DNA of 64,000 bases, taken from the NCBI GenBank assembly GCA_964304625.1, contig OZ199839.1, positions 2,294,001 to 2,358,000 of the forward strand, given 5' to 3'. Positions 24,319 to 34,445 of this stretch are shown one piece after another. The number at the start of each line of letters is the position of its first letter. The first letter of the stretch is position 1. Origin of the DNA: Kudoa neothunni (lineage: Eukaryota > Cnidaria). The position numbers and the translations under genes were made by a program. Under the pieces are notes generated by a model. The model was not told the DNA's origin. It was given only the letters and a program-made list of their open reading frames with translations, and did not search any database.

Positions 24319-24901
24319 TTTAATATAATTATTGTCGGATTGTTATAAAAATAGTCGATAGAAATTGTTGTAAGTTCACCGGTTTACCAATAATTATTTT
24401 CAAAACAAAAATAATAAAAAAGAGTGGGTTGTGTTACACCCCAAAATCGTTTGAGGATGTACGTTTTTCACATCATTAGAGAATTAATTGAATAAGAGGT
24501 CTGATTGTGAGTGTATCTATATATACAAATATGCCGTTTACTTCGAGGTGACTATGCTGATGTTATCATGTTTAACATTAGGATTCTATACAATTAAAAT
24601 GCCAGAAGAAATACTAAAATATTATTATTATATTAAAAAAAAACCCTCGCAACGTAAAAATAAAGTTAATTCATTGTGATGAATGTTATGCCTTTGGGTT
24701 GCAACAGCATAAACAAAATTCGCAAATTGAATATTGATTCATAATACAACATTATGGTCGTTTTTCGTATTGTCTCTATTGATACCATACTTTCGTATTT
24801 AATGAATCACATCGTGTATGAATTATAAATATGATAATTATAATATTAATTCAGACATCGTGAATATAAGATTTTAATATCTCGTTTCAATACTTGTTTG
24901 A
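24319..24901. other. intergenic upstream of the Kunitz gene
   Basis: AT-rich. A short frame at 24557-24679 (MLMLSCLTLGFYTIK..., basic C-terminus) could encode a small peptide but has no further support. The 3' part is presumably the Kunitz gene promoter. Confidence 0.4.
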
Positions 24902-26271
24902 ATGTTGGTTTCTTTAATTTTTTTTGTTTTATTTGGAATCGCTTCCCTAGGTATATTCATATTGTTTCGTCTTGTCTTTATTTAAATGAAAAATAGAAAG
25001 GGCATTGGATTCTTATGACAAAGATCCCGGAGCACCTCCAACTTGGTTGTTAGGAGAAGAGCAAAAAGCTGCCGCAGTTGATAGGTGGTACGTCGACAAA
25101 GCTACCGCGACGTGTAAACAATTCAAATATTTGGGTTCTCTAGGAAATTTTAACAACTTTGTATCGAAAGCCGTTTGCCAATATCATTGTAAATCATAAG
25201 ATGTAAACTTTTTAACTTTATTATTAGTAAAATTCACACCTGAAGAACAGTCCAAAGCTTGTAATTTAGGTAAAAATGAAGGTCTTTGCGCGGTGCCTCC
25301 GGCGGATCAACCAGAGAGGTGGTATTTTTCAAAAACTTCTGTTGATTCAGGACCTACCAACTCATGCTACCGATTTAAATACACTGGGTGCGGAGGAAAC
25401 GCAAATAATTTTATGAGTGAACAAGAATGCAAAAATGCTTGTCAAAGTAAATAAGTTTGAATAAATTTGTTTGTAATATAAAGTCATAAAATAAATTACT
25501 TTTATTTAGATAACAGCAATGGTGGTGTAACTGATACTGGTATCACCCTTACTGCAACTCCTAACGAGTTCGACTGCCTTTTCGCTGCTGAAGTAGATAA
25601 CGATACCCCCAAAATGGGAGTTGTACTACACAAAGACAAAAAAAAATGCGTTTATGCTGCTGTTGGTCAAACATCAACAAGGGGATTTTTTAAGGACCTA
25701 CCAAAATGCGTAGCAACGTGCATAAGTTTTATATTTCGATGATAGACTCGCGATAATAGTAATAATTAGCGGATTTGGTTGCTGCATGCAACGCATCTGA
25801 ACCATACCAAGAACAACCTGATGATGTAATAAGCGATAAAAGTCAAGTTGAGGAATATTTTTATTATGACAAACAACGCAAAGTATGCCGTCCATTCTAC
25901 TCAAAAAAAGCACGCGGAGCCTCAGTTAAACTTGACGATGGCTCACAAAATATATTTAGTTCTGCAGAGATGTGTGCGAGTTTTTGCCCCGCCAGTACTC
26001 GATTTTTATTATATTTTCAGTATTATACATTTAATCGAATTTAGTTGGTCATCTTGGTGATTTGCGAGCGGTAGAAGCGTGTACACAAACAAAAGCTGGT
26101 GAGTGGAAAGATGGCGATAAATACAAATTAAGCAGATTTTACTATGAAGCTACAGTCGATAGTGAAAAAACTTGCAAACAATTTGATTTCAACGGAAAAG
26201 AGATGAATTTGAATAACTTTGAGTCCCAAGAGGCATGCAACAATATTTGCAAGACACCTTTAAGTGTTTAG
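24902..26271 (+). CDS. secreted protein with five tandem Kunitz-type domains, four of them cysteine-depleted
   Basis: Exons 24902-24950, 24997-25188, 25228-25446, 25510-25725, 25770-25994 and 26045-26271 give 375 residues. Every intron is phase 1 and internal exon lengths divide by 3, so each exon is one Kunitz module, the classic shuffling arrangement. Exon 1 is a signal peptide (MLVSLIFFVLFGIASL). Domain 2 (25240-25446) has all six cysteines (ACN, GLC, NSC, TGC, QEC, NAC) with Ala at the P1 site after GLC. Domains 3, 4 and 5 keep C1, C3, C5 and C6 but lack both C2 and C4, i.e. the 14-38 disulfide that braces the inhibitory loop (for example GEW for GxC in domain 5). Domain 1 keeps only C3 and C5 if spliced at 25188/25228, because the donor falls inside the sixth cysteine codon. 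AATAAA at 26315. Protease inhibition is likely at most for domain 2; the rest may be structural or binding modules. Confidence 0.82.
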
Positions 26272-26314
26272 AGTTAGAAGCAAAACAACGCCTCCGCTCA
26301 CAAGCATAAATATA

Positions 26315-26320
26315 AATAAA
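26315..26320 (+). terminator. polyadenylation signal of the Kunitz gene
   Basis: AATAAA 44 bases after the stop codon at 26271. Confidence 0.55.
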
Positions 26321-26421
26321 TTAAAATATATGAAATAATTAGAATTTAGGCATTTATAGTTTTACATTTTATCAACTTTTCGTTATATCATATTTTATTT
26401 AGAAGGATTTGAATATTAATA

Positions 26422-27219
26422 CAGTGGGCGAAGGGTATTACGTAATCCCTTTGGACCCAGGAAAAAATGCCAAATAGCCAGAAATGTTATCCATTTAGCA
26501 CACAGCGTCACGCGCGCGTTCGTTATAAAACAAGTGGTTATTAATAATTTAAAATCTACTTGGAACTATTAAAATAATCTAATATTTTTGTTTGAATCTT
26601 GCTGTTTTTTGACGTCTTATAACGTTCTAACTCAAGTGATGAAGGGAATCCCAAACATCAGAATCACATTGTTTAAAATAGCCTTTTAGGTATTCAAAAC
26701 ATTTTAATATCTCTGTTGAATTGTACAATATATTATCAACAGAGTCATCTTCTTTTTCAGAAGATGACTTTGAAAGAATCGTTGAATTTTCTTGTGTATC
26801 ATATTGATACATTCTAGCCAAAGATATCTCCATTACGGATTCAAAAAACAATCAGTGCCATCTTCTTCATCAAATGACTGTGTTGAAATAAACTCATTGC
26901 AAGTCTGGTCAACATCGATTAATTTTTTGGATAGATCGTCGGGAATATCATTATTATCTTCTAAAATAAAGCCAGCCTTTTTAAAACAATTTGATATTGT
27001 CTGCGGCTTGACGTTTTCTCAATTTTCCTTTATCAACACCATCGCATCCAAAAGATCAATCGGCTTTATATCTATCTTATTTTCGACGTGAAAGATATAT
27101 TTTTCAATCAAATTTTTCTTATTAATTGACATGAACAAATGGATTACACCCTGATCAATCGGTTGGAGTACAAATGTTGTGTTTTGGGGGAAATACATTA
27201 TGGTAACAGTAGAAAGACT
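26422..27219 (-). pseudogene. Tigger/pogo-like transposase remnant (C-terminal half)
   Basis: Minus-strand frames read YFPQNTTFVLQPIDQGVIH and EILKCFEYLKGYFKQCDSD, matching the FLPPNTTSLLQPLDQGVI block (third catalytic Asp) and the C-terminal helix of Tigger/Jerky-type DDE transposases. A stop lies at about 27015 and a frame change near 26850. A CAGTGGGCGAAGG end with a TA flank at 26420 may be the terminal repeat. The upstream half is absent: the sequence is cut at 27219 by the adjoining piggyBac-like element. Confidence 0.72.
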
Positions 27220-27559
27220 TAACATTCGTACGTACGTCCAAAAAATCACTTTACTGCACAAACTGGGTCCAATGGACCCAGTTAGTAAAATTGGACTTAA
27301 AGCTGTCCATCTGATTATAAATATGTCATAAATATACAAGAAAATTTCTTATTGGTTTATTTTTAATATCATGTTAATAATTTATTACTACGCTGTAACA
27401 AAATAAGATATAACATGACGCTATTATTGACGTGGATGATAGCACAAATATAATAGTGTGAATTTTTAATTTTATAATAAACATAAAAAATAAATGAAAA
27501 TTCTTACATAAAACTGAATAATTTCGTTGAAAAACTTTTTTCTTCATTTTATACAGATC

Positions 27560-29587
27560 GTCTTAGTTTTTATGTCTGTTTATAGGGACACAACCGGCAT
27601 CTTCCTTTTTCACCCTTTCTCTAGCAATTTGATGGTTCGATAAGCCAAAGGTCACTATTTTCGTTACCGTATGTTTTCAACAATTTCATCAACTAAATTT
27701 TGTAAATATTGGCGCCTTGTACGGTTTTTATATGTTAATTTAAATTTATTATATTTTTCCAAATATACAACCATTGAGTTATAACTGGCAATGTCGATAA
27801 TATAGAATATTGCAAGTGGCCATCTCGGAGTTCTTCTCCTCACAGTGTAGAATCGAATAAGTGGATCAAGAACATCTACTCCAGCCTTAGTTTGGTTATA
27901 ATAATGTACTATTTCGAGTTTCCCATCTTCCTCAATGTTATTGTCGTTGTGTAGAGAACTGAAAAGCAAAACAGACTTATTTTGGATTTTCAGAAAACTT
28001 ATCAAGTGTGATTCTATCACGGAAAAGCAACTGAGATCCAACTTCTTTTTTATTCTGTTGGAAGCACGTAGGTAAAAATTAATTGGTCTCTCTCACAGTT
28101 CCAACTAGGGCTGTCTTACGGCCACAAATATTTTTCCAGGTTTAAACATGTGAAAAAATTGTCAGTAGTTATAGTTCTACCTTTATCTATACAAAAGTTT
28201 GCGAGTTCTCTGACAACTCGTTCCCTTGATTTACCTCGGGACCATTTAATGACCTATCGGTATAAATTTGAGCGTTACACAAGTAAGCATTTTTGGCATC
28301 CGCCTGGACCCAGATCTTGATGCCATATTTTCCTGGTTTACTCGGTATATAAGTTTTGAAATTCACATGACCCCTTTTTGTGCAAAGCCGTTCATTTACT
28401 TTTAATTGCCCAGATGGTATGTAGTTATTTCAGCAATTATTGATAAATAAATCCCCTGCAAAACTAATTTGTGAGGCTGTTCTCAGAGGGTCACGCTCCA
28501 CGCGATCATCAGGGCGAATATTTTCAGAGATAATTATATATCTTCGATATGATATTACTATAAAATATATAAATGTTATCTCTACATATTTATATTTAAA
28601 TTTTATTACTTTTCGATAAAAACGATAAACCTTTTTCTTTAATCAATAACTCTTGTAATGAAGAGGGTTTGTTTTTCATTATTCCTAGATATGAATTTGC
28701 ATCTATCCATTTCCAAACATCAGAATCATTAATTTTTAATTTATTGTTTCTCTTTTCAATAAAATTGTTTGACTAAATTATTATTTTTGAAATAATATCA
28801 TCTCCAATGAAACTTTTGAATGAAGTCAATGGCGAAAATATTTTTACCTTAACTTCATTGGGAATTTTAGATTTATAATTTGATACAATATTGTGGTTAC
28901 GTGTTCAAGCCGCCCTAGTTGGTATTTTCGACTCCCATTTAATTAATTTGTCTGATGACAACTGAGTTTCCTCTTGAGATCGTTCAATATCAAAAATATT
29001 CTCCGCCTGGACAATACGGCATAGTGGTGTTAGGTCGAGATCGCATAACATGAATGAGGTTGCGAGTTCGAAGCCTAATCCGGACGTTCCTGTACTCCTA
29101 ATCCGAAATTAAGTAGGATGGCTGTAGTAATCGCCAGGATCTACGATTTATTGTAGTCTTGCTTTGCAACTGGGAAATGAGCCTGGTGGAAGGGTAGAAC
29201 TCAGGCGATCATAAACGCTGGGGTACAATAACGACATACAACCCAGTAGGGGGTTTCTGTAGAGCCGACGTCCGCATTCAGACGACATTCTCAGATTAAT
29301 TCTGGGTTAGTCCAGGGTATGGTTGGGATGGTGGTTGCTCCTAAACGAGGCTGTTTAGTGGATTAAAATCCCACACTACCGCATACACGTAAGTCGCCTT
29401 AATATGACGTTGCGGTGTCAAAACCGTAAATGGAGAAGGCCTAACCAGCCCGAACTTCACGACCTAACAAATTGCGCCAGAGTTTTGACCTTGTAAAAAA
29501 AAAGAATGAAATATTCTCCAAATCGCTTGAAACTGGTTCTTATAGAATGTTATCTATTTTTTCATCTGGTGATAGATTTTCATCCAT
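27560..29587 (-). pseudogene. piggyBac transposase pseudogene
   Basis: Minus-strand frames from the ATG at 29587 (acidic MDENLSPDEKIDN) run through 28620-29000 (DSDVWKWIDANSYLG), 28250-28420 (YIPSKPGKYGIKIWVQADAK), 28140-28180 (TTDNFFTC) and 27664-28041 (YYNQTKAGVDVLDPLIR...RWPLAIFYIIDIASYN). These end near 27570 with a RCRLCP remnant of the cysteine-rich tail. All family blocks occur in order, but several stops and shifts are present. The first catalytic position reads VNERL instead of VDEQL (28388-28399), whereas TTDN and GVDVLD keep their aspartates. A SINE interrupts it at 29005-29508. Confidence 0.85.
29005..29508 (+). mobile_element. tRNA-headed SINE inserted in the piggyBac pseudogene
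   Basis: An 11 bp target duplication AAATATTCTCC flanks the insert exactly (28994-29004 and 29509-29519). The head carries pol III box-like motifs GGCATAGTGG (A box, about 29017) and GTTCGAAGC (B box, about 29070). The tail ends with an A9 run plus GAATG. The body is markedly GC-richer than the window. Removing it joins the piggyBac frame as LENIFDIER. At about 500 bp it is long for a SINE, so the middle may derive from another RNA or LINE. No second copy was noticed in the window. Confidence 0.72.
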
Positions 29588-30234
29588 GTTAGAATCTTCT
29601 GAGTTTTATATATTCATTTTTATTGCATTATCAAAAGTTAACATTCTATACAGATTAGCAGCTACATGAAGGCAACAAAAGATTAATTTGTTACTATCCT
29701 TAATAATAACTATTCCTAGATATTTTGACATAGAAGATTATAATTTTATTTATAATTAATTATATTATAATTAAAAATTTTAGAAGTTATGGCAATGTAC
29801 GCAACAACTTATAATTTTTTAACATGGCTCGAAAAAACTAACAAAGATGCAATTATATAGAGATATTTTATTTTAATGATGTCAAATCTGGATTTTTAGA
29901 TTTTTTATTCAATGTATATATTTCGTTGTTTTATTGTTTGTATTAGTTTTTATTTGTTTAAAGGCGCTAATTTTTGTTATTCTATTGGGTTCATTGGACC
30001 CAGTTTGTATTTAAGAGGGTGGAATTTTTTTCGGTTAAATAATAATCCACAGATACGTTATTTGACCATATAAATATGAATAAAAATGCAACAAAATAAT
30101 TAAAGAAGTTAGAATAAATTTGGACTTTCTGACTCCATTGAGTGAGCCATAATGTAAGCAACAACCATGCTGTGGGTTCAAAGGACCAGAGTATAAATAC
30201 AAATGTTAGTGCAATTATTCGCTTTTCTAAAAGA

Positions 30235-30932
30235 TCTACTATATTTAGCAAATCGGAAATCCGTGTGTATGTACGCATTTTTCATTCTTTATAGAGAGAC
30301 ATATCACTCCATTTGAACACACATATGGAAAGATAAAATTTTATTTAAATACAGAGAAATACATAAAAAAATTAGAAAAGGTTTGCATCCTGTAAAATGA
30401 CAAAAAACATTTTCATGATATAAGATGCATATGATTAGAGGATTTATGCAAACATATAGATCATTTCGTTAAAGTTATAAAAAGTTAATTTTAAGTGTAT
30501 CATAGTGTTTATTTTATTTTAAAATTATTGGAAATTAATTTGGTAACTGAATTAATTCAAATAAGGAAGGTTATATTAGGTTATGTAACCCAACATTAAT
30601 GTGGAATTCATCTGTTGATGTTTAACCAGATTAGTCTTTTTCATATGGTATGATTTAGAGATTACTGTGAATATCAAAAATAAAATCGATATTTTCGGAG
30701 TTCTAAGTAGGAAATTTTAAACGCTCGGTAGTGTTTATTCGTTTCTAAAAATATTAAATAAGGTTCATAGGCCTAATTAATTAAATAAATCATCCGTTAA
30801 TTGGATAATCTTTGTACTATTTATCTAAATATTCTTAATTTACTTTGAACTTCAAATGAACTTGGCCTACTCAAAGCTTTAGCCCTCTTGGCTGGGGAAG
30901 GAAGCCCATGTGAAGCGGGGATTTTGTGCTAG
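30235..30932 (+). mobile_element. Helitron-like non-autonomous element, copy B2
   Basis: Starts A|TCTACTATATTTAGC and ends GTGCTAG|T after a possible hairpin CCCATGTGAAGCGGGG. Similar, inverted, to 2897-3555. It lies just outside the piggyBac element. No coding capacity. Confidence 0.65.
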
Positions 30933-32118
30933 TATATATAGATATTTTTTAACAAGGAACAAAATATATTAAAATTATATAAGAATTCAAAATATCAGAT
31001 TTAGTAAATTTTTAGATTCTTCTTTATAATCCTTAATTACATAAGAAATTCAAACTTGGTTTAAAAAAAGGGAATGTCAAATATTTTAAACTCCCAGATC
31101 ACTCCGCAATCAGTAAAAAAGTATAAATAGTATAAATCTATCTAAAAAACTTATGTAATTAATCATCATAAAGAAAATTCGTGCAATAAGATTAATGAGA
31201 AAAAACTAGCTTTACTAATTATCGTAAATATTTAAAGAGAAATTTAAGATGCTACCAGCTGTTGCTTTCGTATATAATTGAGCTTTTTGGTTATTAAATA
31301 TCAATTAAAAATTTACTATTGTTCAATTTAAGTAATAAAACTTTTTTTAAAGGGTTTGGCATAGATATAACTCACTTTGGACGATATACTATTGCAACAA
31401 TGTGTCAGATGACGTTTGATTCGAAGTAATAAAGTTTATTTATTTACGTATATAATTATAATTAATAAAAGGTTTTTTCAATTATTTAAAAAGTATAAGA
31501 GTTGAATAATATTTTTTTGCGATTGAAAAGTAAAAAAGCGATTATATTTGTTATAGTTTGGGATTAAGGCCGCGCAAAAGAAAGAGAACTGGAATAAAAT
31601 AGACTAAAGGTAGTGATGGTATTCCTCCCAGTTTAGTCGTGTCTATGTATATCTCCGTAGCGTGGGCCCCGCGTCGGTCTCCACCGGGTCTCCCACCCGG
31701 GAACGACTTCCCTCTTTATTGTGAAGGATCGTGATTCTCGGATTATGACAATATTCTCAAATGTATTCGTGCATTTTTGCATAGTTACAAATCAAAAATT
31801 ATTTATAATTTTATTCCAAGTTAATTTAATTGTCAAGTTTAAAAAAATTATAGTTATTTCAAATTGTGGGTTTAAAAAAATCAAGTCGTTCAGTCAAATG
31901 ATATATAAATTACCGGAACATTAATATGAGAATTCATTTCCAGGGTATTTCTACCGAAATTATTACGACTATAAAATCCTTAGATATCGAGTCTTTTTTA
32001 GTTTGAATCAAGAAAATCCTATTATCTAATTTAAGACTTCACACCTATTACCTAGGCGTCTTTATCCTCGGGGGATCTATTTTGATTATATTTTTTGAAT
32101 TAAATATACAGCCTTAAG
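30933..32118. other. intergenic with a short GC-rich block
   Basis: AT-rich apart from about 31560-31715, where GC-rich sequence (GGGCCCCGCGTCGG, CCACCGGGTC) suggests the fragment of a retroelement or other repeat. No ends or frame recognised. Confidence 0.45.
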
Positions 32119-34445
32119 ATGAAATTTGGATCAAAATACATCGCTCCCATTAATCAACCGCTATTTAATGTATATCTCAGAAGTAGATATGGATGGAATG
32201 TTTTAAAGAGACTTTGCTCTACTGAAAATAAAGATTCTACCAAAATAAATTATCCTTATAATAATACATTCTCCAAATATATAACCAACAATTTCGAGAT
32301 AATTAATGATGATAAATCCAATACCCCAATAAAAATGTACCAGCTATTAGATAAAGACTCCAATCTACACTCTTCAACAACAAATCAGGAAGTAAATTCT
32401 CTAGCATTAATCTTACTATAAATCTTGTTAATTAAGGGAAATTTCCAATTGTATCAAAATATACTTTCGAATGCAATACAAATTAGGATACTGGATGACA
32501 TTCTTTACCATTGTCAACGTCAAGTAGCACTTATACCTATATAAATATAAATTTATACATTCTAAAATAAAAATAGGGAAGATTATCTTTCTATTTACAA
32601 GCCAAGGGGGAAGAAATTGCGATAATTGCAAGTTGTTTGAGTTTACAACCAAATGATATGATATTCTCTCAATATAGAGAACTAGGTAAGTGAGAGATTG
32701 ACTTGCTTATTAAAATATATTAATTTATTTTTTAACGCCTAGAAATATGAGTTTTACGATATGGAATATAAAAATCTTCTTTGTAGTTTATTTAAATAAA
32801 AATTAATTCTACATGAATACTTTAGGTCAAATGTTAGATTCACATCTATTAGGTCTGTTTAATAAGGTCTTAATTTTCCTTGAATCATGTTAAATTCTTA
32901 CAGTTGTGTAATTTGGATACAAAACATATTTAAAATATTTAAGTTGATAAAATTAATCACATCCAATTAATGTAAATTTTGTTTGAATATTAAATTAATT
33001 TAGAATAAACGTATTATTTAATTTCTGATAAAAAATAAAAAAATAAAATTTTAGTTATTTTAATATATTAATTGTTATGAAGCAAAATAAATGAATGATG
33101 TCTAGTTTTTTTCAAATAATATCTGAATATAACATACTGAGAATAATTTCTATGTGATATTTTTCCAATTAATTCATTGGAAAATATCGTTTCACTGTTA
33201 ATTACAATAAATAGTATCTTAAATATATGTAAATAAATTAAATTACACATTTTAACCAATTATTTATACTCAAAAATTCAATCTTGAATTAAAATATGAA
33301 AGTATATAACATTCGGACTATTATCTTCTGTGGTCGGATAGGAGCTCTCTACAGCAGAGGATATTCATTGGAAGACATTTTGAGTCATATGTTTGCGACA
33401 AAGGATGACCATATAAAAGGCAGACAAATGCCACTACATTTTTCAGTACCTAAGTTATTTTGGTATTCAATATCTTCCCCATTGGCCACACAAATCCCCC
33501 AAGGTATAATATTTGGTTTAATGAATGATTTCTTCAAGACTATTTTAGCTGTTGGTTATTCATATGCGGAAAAACTCAAGAACACAAACCGTATTGTCGC
33601 CACATATTTTGGAGAAGGGGCGGCCAGTGAAGGCGATTGTATGACCGCCATGAATTTCGCCTCAGTGTTAAATTGTTCAATTTTATTTATATGGTATAGT
33701 AATTTTCATTTTTATGTAAAATATTATACTAATTTAAACAAATCCAACACGTCTAGTCGCAATAATGATTATGCTATTTCGACACCGTCATCCGAGCAAT
33801 ACAAAGGGGACGGGATAAGTAATAATGGGTTGAGTGAACGATTTTATTATTTGTTTTATAGTTTCCAGAACAGCTGGATTCAATATGGCATCGGCAAGAG
33901 TTGATGGTTGTGACGCGCTGGCTATTTATTCCGCCATCACAAAAGCAAGGGAATATATTCTCAAAAATCGACGCCCATTTTTGATAGAACTGATGGCTTA
34001 CAGGTAATAGATTTTAAACTTTGAATTGATCTGATACATTACCTCTTTCTTTGAATAGAGTAAGTCACCATAGTACAAGTGATGACTCCACATATTATAG
34101 AAATGCCGAAGAAATACAACATTTCCTTGACAACTATGATGGCATCAAACGCTTAAGGTAAGCTGAAAAGGGTAATTGTAATTTTTATTATCTATTAGAG
34201 AATATCTTATCAAAAACAATCACTGGGATGTGGATAAAGAGAAACAAAACAACTTGATTTTTAAAGAACGACTTCTCAAACTCATAAAACAAGCCGAAAA
34301 CTCAACCTATCCTCCTATAGAAAGCATGTTTGATGATGTCTACGATGTGATTCATCCTAGACTGCTGAAACAGAAACAGTTGTTATTCAAACATTTAGAA
34401 AATTACTCCTCAATGTATCCTAACTACAATAAATTTACCAAATAA
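32119..34445 (+). CDS. BCKDHA: branched-chain 2-oxoacid dehydrogenase E1 alpha subunit
   Basis: Thiamine-diphosphate-dependent decarboxylase subunit of the mitochondrial complex that degrades Leu, Ile and Val ketoacids. Nine exons: 32119-32391, 32437-32523, 32577-32685, 33342-33503, 33549-33693, 33757-33818, 33862-34003, 34059-34157 and 34199-34445. All phases agree and give 441 residues, close to the human precursor. The N-terminus is basic and Arg/Ser-containing, as expected for a mitochondrial presequence. Recognisable blocks: CQRQGRLSFYL, the potassium-site loop SSPLATQIPQ, the ThDP motif GEGAASEGD...CRNNDYA, ISTPSSEQYKGDG, and the phosphorylation loop SHHSTSDDS, which keeps the regulatory kinase-site serine. 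Eight introns are 41-63 nt except 32686-33341 (656 nt). Appears functional. Confidence 0.95.

Larger units (their letters stand above)
27220..30213 (-). mobile_element. piggyBac-like element, inactivated, with a nested SINE
   Basis: A nearly full-length piggyBac element oriented leftward. Proposed ends share AACATTYGTA at 27221 and, inverted, near 30208, each followed within about 40 bp by a GGGTCC/GGACC-type motif. A strong internal inverted repeat AACTGGGTCCAATGGACCCA lies near the left end. The right TTAA is mutated. The element abuts the truncated Tigger remnant, which suggests insertion into it, but the other half of the Tigger was not found to the right. Confidence 0.6.

Noticed and set aside
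24997-25199. A separate single-domain Kunitz gene ending at the TAA 25197-25199
   Set aside because: Downstream Kunitz exons have no start codons and all share phase 1 with this exon, so one multi-domain gene is more economical. Intron retention is reported as a finding instead.
29005-29080. A functional tRNA gene at the A/B-box motifs
   Set aside because: No full cloverleaf or terminator at the expected distance. The motif is the head of a 504 bp insert bounded by a target duplication, so it is a SINE.
29250-29400. Similarity of the SINE body to U1 snRNA
   Set aside because: Only short GGTGGTT/CGAGGCT-like phrases agree; no Sm site or stem-loop order could be followed.
29991-30278. Minus-strand hydrophobic frame at the right end of the piggyBac element
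   Set aside because: It crosses the proposed piggyBac end and the Helitron boundary, and its content does not match any transposase block.
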